From Bacillota bacterium (GTDB lineage Bacteria > Bacillota > Clostridia > Christensenellales > SZUA-584): a DNA stretch of 12,526 nucleotides. The DNA is taken from assembly GCA_023436525.1 (NCBI GenBank), contig JAEZIW010000098.1, positions 1 through 12,526 on the forward strand, given 5' to 3'. Positions 5,560 through 12,190 of this stretch are shown one piece after another; within the stretch, counting starts at the first letter, position 1; every line of letters starts with the position of its first letter. Below the pieces are notes generated by a model. The model was not told where the DNA came from, made no database searches, and saw only the letters and a program-made list of their open reading frames with translations. Both the position numbers and the translations under genes were made by a program.

Positions 5560-8301
5560 ATGGCTGATAAAACAACAGGGCAACCCAAAGCCGATCAGGA
5601 AAATAAAAGAAACGGTAATCCGGTAATCCTCGCGCTTGCGAACCATATCGGGCGCAAAAAGCCGGGCGCGAAGGACGTTTACGACTACGATGCGCCGGAA
5701 TATCTTATTTTAGAACCGGTCGTATCTGACGATATGGCCGCCGTTTGCATGACAATGGCGATACGCGAAAAAGTGACAGCGAAAACCGTCAGCGAACGCA
5801 CGGGCCGACCCGAAGACGAATGCCACCGGCTGCTGCTCGAGCTGGCCGATGCGGGCGTCTGCTTTGTGAACACAATCAACGGTGAGGACACCTTCTGGTA
5901 CGATACATGGGTACCGGGCATCATGGAGATGATGACCAACCATCCGACCAACCCGAAAAAATACCCGCAGATTGCCGAAGCGTTTGAGGCCTACGGGCGC
6001 ATACGCGGCGCGAAAACAGCCGGGATGACCCCGGTCGGCATCGGGCTGATGCGCGTAATTCCCATTGAACAGGCGATTGACGGCGAAAGCCGCCGCGCTT
6101 CCTACGAAGAGATTTCCAAGCACATTGAGGAGCACGATATCTTCTCGGTATCCGACTGCTCGTGCCGCACGGCGCGGGAGATTATGGGCGAAGGCTGTGG
6201 GCATTTGAAAGAAGACATGTGTATTCAGATGGGGCACGCTGCCGAGTATTACATCCGCACCGGGCGCGGGCGGCAGGTTACCAAAGATGAGGTGTACGCC
6301 ATTTTGCGCCGCGCAGAAGAAAACGGCCTGATGCACGAGATACCGAACCTTGATGGAGACGGCAAAACGCACGCGATCTGCAATTGCTGCGGCTGCGGCT
6401 GCTTCTCGATGCGCACCGCGGAAATGTTTTTAAACGCCGATATGGTGCGCTCGAACTACGTTTCCGAGGTGAACCGTGATAACTGTGTGGCCTGCGGGCA
6501 GTGCGTGGAAAACTGCCCGGTGAATGCGGTGCAGCTGGGGCAGAAGGTGTGCGCATCCACGCCGGTAACGGAAAAGATCATTCGGGAGGACACCCCGCGC
6601 GACACCGAATGGACGCAGGCACACTGGAACCCGGATTACCGGACGAACCGCAAAAACGTGGTGGATACAGGCACTGCGCCGTGCAAAACGGAATGTCCGG
6701 CGCATATTGCGATACAGGGCTACATCAAGCTGGCCGCATTGGGGCGCTACACCGATGCGCTGGAGCTGATAAAAAAAGAAAATCCGTTCCCGGCGGTTTG
6801 CGGGCGTATCTGCAACAGACGGTGCGAATCGGCCTGTACGCGCGGCGACATTGACGAACCGATTGCGATTGACGAGATAAAAAAATTCATCGCCGAGCAG
6901 GATTTGAACGAAGCGCGGCGGTATGTTCCCAAAAAACGGCACGAATACGGCAAATCGATTGCCGTGATCGGCGCGGGCCCGGCGGGGCTTTCTTGCGCGT
7001 ACTATTTAGCGGTGGATGGGTATCGTGTGACGGTGTTTGAAAAACAACAGCAGCTGGGCGGTATGCTGACCTTCGGTATACCGGCTTTCCGTTTGCAAAA
7101 GGACATTGTGAATGCCGAAATCGATGTGCTGCGTGAGCTGGGTGTTGAGTTTAAAACGGGCGTTGATGTCGGCAAAGACGTGAGCATTGCGCAGCTGCGT
7201 GAACAGGGCTTTGAGGCGTTTTATATCGCGGTGGGGGCGCAGGGCGGGCGTCGTCTTGGCGTGGCCGGTGAAGATGCGCAAGGTGTACTCTCGGGTATCG
7301 ATTTTGTGCGCCGCGTGAACCTCGGCGAAAAGGTGACGCTGCCCAGCAAGGTGCTGGTGATTGGCGGCGGCAATGTCGCTGTGGATGTGGCGCGCACCGC
7401 GGCACGTGTGGAGGCGGCTCAGGTGACCATGGTATGCCTTGAAAGCGCGGCGCAAATGCCCGCATCGCCGGATGAGGTGGAAGAGGCGGCGCAGGAGGGC
7501 ATCACCATACAAAACGGATGGGGCCCCCAACGTATCATAGCCGAAAACGGACGCGTGACGGGCGTGGAATTCCGCCGCTGTGTTTCGGTGTTCGACGAGA
7601 ACCATCGGTTTGCGCCGGTGTTTGACGACACTGACACAGTGATTGTGGAAGCGGACTGGGTGCTGCTGTCTATCGGGCAGTCCATCGAATGGGGCGAATT
7701 ACTCACCGGCACAAAGGTGGCATGTCATCCGAACGGTACGGTGCAGGCGGATGCGTTTACGTATCAAACGGCGGAGCCGGATATCTTCGTGGGCGGCGAT
7801 GTGCTGACCGGGCCGAAATTTGCGATAGACGCGATTGCGGCGGGTAAGCAGGGGGCTGTTTCAATTCACCGTTTTGTGCAGCCCGGCCAGAGCCTTGTGC
7901 TCGGTCGCGACCGACGGGAGTACAAAGCGCTTGATAAAGAGGCGCTTGACCTCGACAGCTACGACCGTATGCCGCGTCAGCAGGCTCCGCATAATCACGA
8001 TGACGGCCGCTTTGAAGATGGACGCGGCACGTTAACCGAGGAGCAGGTCAAAAAAGAAACCGAGCGCTGCCTTGGGTGCGGCGCGGCGGTGGTGGATGAA
8101 TTCCTCTGCGTGGGCTGCGGCCAGTGCACAACCAAATGTAAATTCGATGCGATATCGCTGTCGCGCCGATACGACGGTGAAGGCGTTTCGCTGTTTGATA
8201 TGAAAAAGGCGATTGTGCCGCATGTGATAAAGCGCAAGCTGAAAATCAAGCTGAAAACTATACGCAAAGCGTTTAAAAAGCGGGAGACACCGCATGCATG
8301 A
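5560..8301 (+). CDS. Multidomain Fe-S / FAD / NAD(P)H oxidoreductase (ferredoxin-GltD-like fusion)
   Basis: A 913-residue cytoplasmic redox protein. Residues ~1-300 form a helical, winged-helix-like start followed by a cysteine-rich region: C200, C202, C213, C221, then the cluster C274, C276, C277, C279, C281 in ICNCCGCGC. A ferredoxin motif C309-x2-C312-x2-C315-x3-C319-P follows. From ~368 comes a GltD-type module: Fe-S residues C375, C379, C414, C418, C422, C426; FAD site GAGPAGL (471-477); pyridine-nucleotide site GGGNVAVDVA (602-611); and GGD (745-747) at the second FAD contact. Strand 2 of the nucleotide domain ends in VCLE (E628) where NADPH-type GltD has VYRR, suggesting NADH. The C-terminus carries C837, C840 and another ferredoxin motif, C850, C853, C856, C860. 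The start at 5560 is chosen because GGAGG lies 10 nt upstream; 5488 has none. Its end overlaps hypA by 8 nt. Substrate is unknown. Confidence 0.85.
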   Translation: MADKTTGQPKADQENKRNGNPVILALANHIGRKKPGAKDVYDYDAPEYLILEPVVSDDMAAVCMTMAIREKVTAKTVSERTGRPEDECHRLLLELADAGVCFVNTINGEDTFWYDTWVPGIMEMMTNHPTNPKKYPQIAEAFEAYGRIRGAKTAGMTPVGIGLMRVIPIEQAIDGESRRASYEEISKHIEEHDIFSVSDCSCRTAREIMGEGCGHLKEDMCIQMGHAAEYYIRTGRGRQVTKDEVYAILRRAEENGLMHEIPNLDGDGKTHAICNCCGCGCFSMRTAEMFLNADMVRSNYVSEVNRDNCVACGQCVENCPVNAVQLGQKVCASTPVTEKIIREDTPRDTEWTQAHWNPDYRTNRKNVVDTGTAPCKTECPAHIAIQGYIKLAALGRYTDALELIKKENPFPAVCGRICNRRCESACTRGDIDEPIAIDEIKKFIAEQDLNEARRYVPKKRHEYGKSIAVIGAGPAGLSCAYYLAVDGYRVTVFEKQQQLGGMLTFGIPAFRLQKDIVNAEIDVLRELGVEFKTGVDVGKDVSIAQLREQGFEAFYIAVGAQGGRRLGVAGEDAQGVLSGIDFVRRVNLGEKVTLPSKVLVIGGGNVAVDVARTAARVEAAQVTMVCLESAAQMPASPDEVEEAAQEGITIQNGWGPQRIIAENGRVTGVEFRRCVSVFDENHRFAPVFDDTDTVIVEADWVLLSIGQSIEWGELLTGTKVACHPNGTVQADAFTYQTAEPDIFVGGDVLTGPKFAIDAIAAGKQGAVSIHRFVQPGQSLVLGRDRREYKALDKEALDLDSYDRMPRQQAPHNHDDGRFEDGRGTLTEEQVKKETERCLGCGAAVVDEFLCVGCGQCTTKCKFDAISLSRRYDGEGVSLFDMKKAIVPHVIKRKLKIKLKTIRKAFKKRETPHA

Positions 8302-8635
8302 GCTGGGCATTGTGGCTGAGGTGGTGCGCATTGTGGAAGACATAGCGCGAAAGCAGCAGCTAAAAACGGTGGAAACGCTGGTGCTGCAGATCGGTGAGCT
8401 GTCTTCGGTGGTGCCGTATTATGTGGAGCAGTGCTACCCGGCTGCCGTTTATGGCACGATGCTGGAGAACACGCGGCTGGAGATTGAGATATTGCCGGGA
8501 AACGGGCGGTGCCGTGGCTGCGGGCAGGTGTATAATATTCTGGCGCAGCATCGCGTCTGCCCGGAATGCGGCGGTGCGTCGTTTGAGCTGCTGGGTGGGC
8601 GCGAATTTATGATCAAGCAGATTGTTGCATGTTGA
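8294..8635 (+). CDS. hypA: Nickel-insertion metallochaperone HypA
   Basis: Small metallochaperone, 113 residues, the standard HypA length. It begins MHELGI, where His2 is the nickel ligand. The structural zinc site is formed by C73-x2-C76 (CRGC) and C89-x2-C92 (CPEC). The segment LVLQIGELSSVVP matches the conserved core. The ATG lies inside the end of the oxidoreductase gene (ATGCATGA overlap), with GGGAG 7 nt upstream, so the two are translationally coupled. It acts with HypB to load nickel into an apo-enzyme. That the oxidoreductase, not a hydrogenase, is its immediate neighbour is unusual. HybF and HypA paralogues cannot be told apart here. Confidence 0.95.
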   Translation: MHELGIVAEVVRIVEDIARKQQLKTVETLVLQIGELSSVVPYYVEQCYPAAVYGTMLENTRLEIEILPGNGRCRGCGQVYNILAQHRVCPECGGASFELLGGREFMIKQIVAC

Positions 8636-8651
8636 CGGTGGTGACCAGGCG

Positions 8652-9242
8652 TTGAACAAAGCAGAGATACAGGCGTTCTTTGACAGCCATGCGCCGGAGT
8701 GGGACGCGCGGATGGTGCGCTGCCAAAGCAAGATAGACGCGATATTAGCAGCGGCCGGTGTGAGCAAAGGCGTCAGTGTGCTTGATGTGGCATGCGGCAC
8801 AGGCGTGCTGTTTGAAGATTATATTGCGCATGGTGCCGGGCATATTGTGGGCGTGGATCTGTCGCCGGAAATGGTGCGTATCGCGCGGCGCAAATACCCG
8901 CAGTCTCACATTGAGGTGCGTTGTGCGGATATCGAAGAAACCCGGTTTGACGTGCTTTTTGACTGCTGCGTTGTGTATAACGCGCTGCCGCATTTTCCCG
9001 ATCCGGCGCGGCTGATAGGCCGTTTGGCCCGGTTCGTGAAACCGGGCGGGCGGCTTTGCATGGCGCACGGCATGAGCCGGGCGCAGCTGATCAAGCACCA
9101 TGAGGGGCGCGCTTCGTCGGTATCACGCCCGCTGCCTGAGATAGAAAAGCTGCAGGCGTTTTTTGAACCTTGGTTTTTTGCTGATGTGATTGTGAGTGAT
9201 GAGGAGAAGGTGATTTTGGCGGGCAGACGAACCGACAAATGA
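8652..9242 (+). CDS. Class I SAM-dependent methyltransferase
   Basis: A protein of 196 residues with the Rossmann methyltransferase fold: motif I VLDVACGTGVL (43-53), the acidic ribose-binding residue in IVGVDLS (D69), a motif II-like CADIEETRFDVLF, and the post-motif VKPGGRLCMAHG. It belongs to the broad Methyltransf_11/25 group; the substrate is unknown. There is no ATG start. TTG at 8652 gives MNKAEIQAFFDSHAPEWD, a typical opening for this family, with GGTGG about 10 nt upstream. Another TTG at 8622 would overlap hypA and add an unlikely ten residues. It is the last gene before a strong hairpin terminator and so is probably co-transcribed with hypA. A role in the hyp-linked system is inferred from position only. 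Confidence 0.8.
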   Translation: MNKAEIQAFFDSHAPEWDARMVRCQSKIDAILAAAGVSKGVSVLDVACGTGVLFEDYIAHGAGHIVGVDLSPEMVRIARRKYPQSHIEVRCADIEETRFDVLFDCCVVYNALPHFPDPARLIGRLARFVKPGGRLCMAHGMSRAQLIKHHEGRASSVSRPLPEIEKLQAFFEPWFFADVIVSDEEKVILAGRRTDK

Positions 9243-9251
9243 TTATGAATG

Positions 9252-9280
9252 AAAAGAGCGCTAGGCAACGCTTTTTTGTT
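9252..9280. terminator. Bidirectional hairpin terminator between convergent genes
   Basis: AAAAGAGCG (9252-9260) pairs with CGCTTTTTT (9269-9277) around an 8-nt loop, with one G-T wobble. On the plus strand it is followed by GTTTTT, giving a strong T tract after the methyltransferase gene. On the minus strand it ends in CTCTTTTC, after the MATE gene. The MATE stop codon (TAG, 9261-9263) lies in the loop. Confidence 0.75.
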
Positions 9281-10667
9281 TTTCGAGCAATCGGGGCATG
9301 CGCCCGGTAAGCGGCGTGACGGTGGTCCACTTCACGCGCAATATCATAACGGTGGTGATGGCGGCGCCGACGTAATTAGAGAAGAGATTGCCCCAGAACA
9401 CCGAATAGACGCCGAGCGCCTGCTCTGTAAGCAGTATAAACAGATAGCGAAGCAGCCAGATGCGAAGAATGCTGGCCACCAGCGTGATGCGCGTGCGCCC
9501 AAGGCCGATGAACGCGCCAAGCTGCGTCATGCAGACGCCAAACCCGATGACCGAATAGGTGTAAATATGCAGCGCTTTGTCGGCCACGGCAAGCACCTGC
9601 GGTTCTCGCGTGAACATAACGGTGAGCGACGATGAAGACGGCACAATGATGGCAATCAGCAGCGCGGCTGTGACGGCGCTCATCAGGCAGCCGACCCACG
9701 TGACCGCACGTGCACGGTCACCCCGGCCCGCGCCCACGTTCATGCTGACCATGGTGGTAACGGCGGAGGCAAATGAAGACGGCAGTATGAAGCAGACGGA
9801 CGAGATGTTGTTCGCGATGCCCTGCCCGTTCAGCACGTCCGCGCCGTACTTTTGTACCTCGCTGTTAATCATATAAAATCCAAGATATAAAATCACGTTG
9901 GAGAGCATGGACGGCGCACCGATGCGGACCAAATCGCCGATGGCTGCGCGGTCGAAACCAAAGCCTTTGAGCGACAGCTGGCACTCGCCCCGGCACACAA
10001 AAAGCTCCAGATACATCCAGCCTGTTATCAATACATTGGCGGCGAGCGATGCCATCACCGCGCCCACGATGCCCCAGCGGAACACCGCAATGAACAGTGC
10101 GTTGAACGCGACCTTTAGCACAAGCAGCAGCACCATACGTACAAACGCCGCTTCCGGCTTGCCTTGCGCGTTTTTCAGCGCGTTGTAAATCGCTTCGAGA
10201 AAAGAGAACGGAACCAGCAGCGCACTGAATGCGAGGTATGAAAACACATCAGCGGCAATCGCCGGGTCGACCGAGGCGGATATCGGGTACGAAACAGCAA
10301 ACAGCACCGGCGCGAGCGCCACGCCGAGCGCCGCAGAAAAGACGACCAGCTGCGTGGCGATGCTTTTTCCTTCGGAAAAAGCCTTGCGGCCGTTGGCCTG
10401 GCCGATTAACGCCATGCCTGCCGACCCGAGGCCCTGCGCGAGGCCCACAATCATGCCGGTGATGGGAACACAGAAGGTGACCGCGCTGGCGGCAGCGGTG
10501 CCTGCGATGTTGTTGATAAAAAGACCGTCGATAACCGGAAGCAGTGCCTGAACGATGCCCATCAGCAGTGTGGGCAGTGAGAGCAGCAGTATCGTTTTGG
10601 GAACGGAGCCTGAGATGATAAGGTCGCGCCGCGCGCTGACGTTTTGTTTGAGTAAACCGAGTTTCAT
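9261..10667 (-). CDS. MATE family efflux transporter
   Basis: Polytopic inner-membrane antiporter (Na+ or H+ driven export of organic cations or drugs), 468 residues with about twelve hydrophobic helices in two pseudo-repeats. Family features include LLSLPTLLMGIVQALLPVID near the start, GLAQGLGSAGMALIGQANG in the first half, and the second-half counterpart SAVTTMVSMNVGAGRGDRAR. The open frame continues upstream to TTG at 10763, but the promoter predicts transcription starting about there, so the ATG at 10667 is chosen; it starts MKLGLLKQNVS, as usual for the family. No clear ribosome binding site precedes it, which is odd. The end is convergent with the methyltransferase gene. The exported compound cannot be told. 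Confidence 0.9.
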   Translation of the reverse strand: MKLGLLKQNVSARRDLIISGSVPKTILLLSLPTLLMGIVQALLPVIDGLFINNIAGTAAASAVTFCVPITGMIVGLAQGLGSAGMALIGQANGRKAFSEGKSIATQLVVFSAALGVALAPVLFAVSYPISASVDPAIAADVFSYLAFSALLVPFSFLEAIYNALKNAQGKPEAAFVRMVLLLVLKVAFNALFIAVFRWGIVGAVMASLAANVLITGWMYLELFVCRGECQLSLKGFGFDRAAIGDLVRIGAPSMLSNVILYLGFYMINSEVQKYGADVLNGQGIANNISSVCFILPSSFASAVTTMVSMNVGAGRGDRARAVTWVGCLMSAVTAALLIAIIVPSSSSLTVMFTREPQVLAVADKALHIYTYSVIGFGVCMTQLGAFIGLGRTRITLVASILRIWLLRYLFILLTEQALGVYSVFWGNLFSNYVGAAITTVMILRVKWTTVTPLTGRMPRLLEKQKSVA

Positions 10668-10769
10668 TGTTGCGGATTCATAAAGCTTTACATCTGAGCG
10701 CGCATACCATGCGCCGGAGAATACAGCCTGTTTATTGCCTTTCACGATAATATTTGCACACAATCATTT

Positions 10770-10798
10770 ATTATAGACATCGGCTTAGCGATGGTCAA
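10770..10798 (-). promoter_or_regulatory. Promoter of the MATE gene
   Basis: On the minus strand, TTGACC (10798-10793), a 17-nt spacer, and a consensus TATAAT (10775-10770). The start would be near 10763, giving a leader of about 95 nt. That leader contains a 6-bp hairpin, GCGCAT-GGT-ATGCGC on the minus strand (10714-10700). Confidence 0.75.
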
Positions 10799-10862
10799 TG
10801 ATCGTTATGGTCGTAAAAGTGCGATTATACGCTGTTTTCCGGCGGCTTGTGTTGCTATTTGC

Positions 10863-10894
10863 GGGCGATGGCCGCCCAAACGACGGTTTGGGCG
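10863..10894. repeat. Overlapping, mutually exclusive hairpins
   Basis: GGGCG (10863-10867) can pair with CGCCC (10873-10877). The same CGCCC also begins a stronger 9-bp stem, CGCCCAAAC (10873-10881) with GTTTGGGCG (10886-10894), around a GACG loop. No T tract follows on either strand, so it is not a standard terminator. It lies between the acetyltransferase end (10939) and the MATE promoter. Confidence 0.5.
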
Positions 10895-10938
10895 CTTACA
10901 GGCCCATGCGGCATATTATGAAAATACGGCGCTTAAGG

Positions 10939-11412
10939 TTATAAAATAAATTGATAAACATCGGGTTTAAGACCAAATTGATCATTGCATGTTTCAACAT
11001 ACTGCCACCCGAGCTTTTGATAATATGCGCCTGCGTGCTCGGTTCTTAAATACAACACTTGATAGCCCATCTGCCGGGACAGCTCCTGCACATAAGCAAT
11101 AAGCTGCCTGCCGATGCCTTGGTCTCTTGCCGCTTGGTCAACAATCAGTGCGGCCAGCCACGGTGTGTAAGCCCGGCATTTCAAATCGTTTTCCACAAGG
11201 GAAATGGTGCCCACGCATTGCCCATCCAGTACGGCGACCAACCGAATGGGCAGAGCAACTCTGCCACAGACTTTGATGTGTGCGGTTATATCCTCTTGTG
11301 TCAGATCGTCGCGGACATCTTTGATGAATGCGTTATATATCCAATCGGAGATGGTCTCGGCAAACTGCGGGTTTTCACTAAGGTATTTGATTTCAAGGTT
11401 TTCGGTCGTCAT
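10939..11412 (-). CDS. GNAT family N-acetyltransferase
   Basis: Acetyl-CoA-dependent acetyltransferase of 157 residues. Motif A appears as LAALIVDQAARDQGIG (residues 86-101), with RDQGIG as the pyrophosphate-binding loop, followed by the helix GRQLIAYVQELSR. Motif B shows LYLRTEHAGAYYQKLGWQYV (120-139), the usual end of the fold. Strand VLDGQCVGTISLVEN precedes motif A. AAAGG lies about 9 nt upstream of the ATG. It stands alone on the minus strand with its own promoter, divergent from the pseudogene. The acceptor substrate is unknown; small-molecule acetylation is more likely than protein acetylation from length and motif pattern, but this is a guess. Confidence 0.88.
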   Translation of the reverse strand: MTTENLEIKYLSENPQFAETISDWIYNAFIKDVRDDLTQEDITAHIKVCGRVALPIRLVAVLDGQCVGTISLVENDLKCRAYTPWLAALIVDQAARDQGIGRQLIAYVQELSRQMGYQVLYLRTEHAGAYYQKLGWQYVETCNDQFGLKPDVYQFIL

Positions 11413-11477
11413 GATTCTGACCTTTCTGATATATCAATCATTGAGATTGCGTGACCGCGCGGAATCGTTTTTGATTC

Positions 11478-11506
11478 ATTATACTATGAATATGGGTATA
11501 GACAAA
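11478..11506 (-). promoter_or_regulatory. Promoter of the GNAT gene
   Basis: On the minus strand, TTTGTC (11506-11501), a 17-nt spacer, and consensus TATAAT (11483-11478). A small inverted repeat GAATC/GATTC (11462-11477) follows at the expected transcription start. Confidence 0.6.
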
Positions 11507-11604
11507 CATGCTTCGAAGGTTTTATTGCCATTATTCATGCGAATTTGTGGCAAAAGCTTCTTGGCCCATGTGCGGAGCATGTATGTTGTTTCACGTTTTC
11601 TAAT

Positions 11605-11625
11605 CGGTTGCACAGCATGCAACCG
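11605..11625. repeat. Short perfect hairpin upstream of the pseudogene
   Basis: CGGTTGC (11605-11611), a 7-nt loop, and GCAACCG (11619-11625). No T tract follows. It lies just before the pseudogene promoter and could be an operator for the lost operon; nothing else is seen in 11507-11640. Confidence 0.35.
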
Positions 11626-11640
11626 CATTTCCAAAAACTA

Positions 11641-11669
11641 TTGTGATTGGCGAAGTGAAAACATATAGT
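11641..11669 (+). promoter_or_regulatory. Possible promoter of the TPP-enzyme remnant
   Basis: TTGTGA (11641-11646), a 17-nt spacer, and TATAGT (11664-11669), 30 nt before a gene start that still has a good GGAGGG ribosome binding site (11688-11693). Confidence 0.4.
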
Positions 11670-11699
11670 GTTATCAGAAACAATAACGGAGGGCCGCAC

Positions 11700-12069
11700 A
11701 TGAAACTCACGGGCGGAGAAATTGATGTGAAACAGCTGACCGACGCGGGTGTGCCGTACATCATCGGCATACCGGGCCACGGTGTGCTCGGGCTGTTCGA
11801 CGCGATTCGTAAGGCCGACGCAGCGGGAACAGTGAATCCGTCATCATTCTTTACAAAAAGTGCTGGTTCGCGAGCCGGTCGGTGTGTTTGCGGGCATCAT
11901 TCCGTTTGCCGGGCACAAGCAGTTGTTCTTCGGTGATCTACACGTGCTGGGTAAAGACGGTGTGCGTTTCTTCACCGAAACCAAGGCCATCACCCCAAAG
12001 TGGTTTGATGAGGAAGAAAAGAAGCAGGCCGTCGTCGACACGTGGGACGGCTCGGTCGGCGGGTCGTGA
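11700..12069 (+). pseudogene. Chimeric remnant: TPP-dependent enzyme N-terminus fused to aldehyde dehydrogenase pieces
   Basis: The ATG at 11700, 6 nt after GGAGGG, opens MKLTGGEIDVKQLTDAGVPY, then IIGIPGHGVLGLFDAI. This is the N-terminal PYR-domain start of an acetolactate-synthase-like thiamine-diphosphate enzyme, normally over 500 residues. Similarity fades after about residue 47 (near 11840) and that frame stops at 11936. In a different frame, from about 11860, comes VREPVGVFAGIIPF, resembling the N-terminal lobe of CoA-acylating methylmalonate-semialdehyde dehydrogenase (MmsA/IolA). It is followed at once by FFGDLHVLGKDGVRFFTETK and ITPKWFD, which match the C-terminal end of the same enzyme. 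So at least one deletion joined two genes and probably a second removed the dehydrogenase core. Catalytic residues of both enzymes are lost. Family labels are from motif memory. Confidence 0.75.
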
Positions 12070-12143
12070 GAGTATAAATATACCATAAAATTGTTCATAT
12101 CTCCATATTTCAAAGCCAAAACCTGTATCGCTGTCCGTTTCTA

Positions 12144-12152
12144 TGATACAAT
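12144..12152 (+). promoter_or_regulatory. Possible extended -10 promoter of the AAA ATPase gene
   Basis: TG-A-TACAAT, an extended -10 motif about 40 nt before the ATG; the -35 position (TGTATC) is poor. Confidence 0.3.
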
Positions 12153-12190
12153 GAATTAAAAATTTGTTATAAAAAAGAAGGGCAAGTCGA

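Noticed and set aside
5710..7605. Several 170-220 residue minus-strand frames opposite the oxidoreductase
   Set aside because: Shadows of the strongly biased oxidoreductase gene; no ribosome binding sites or motifs.
8637..8647. TGGTGACCA near the methyltransferase start as a third GntR operator
   Set aside because: The half-sites are separated by 1 nt instead of 3 and it is not at a promoter; probably chance.
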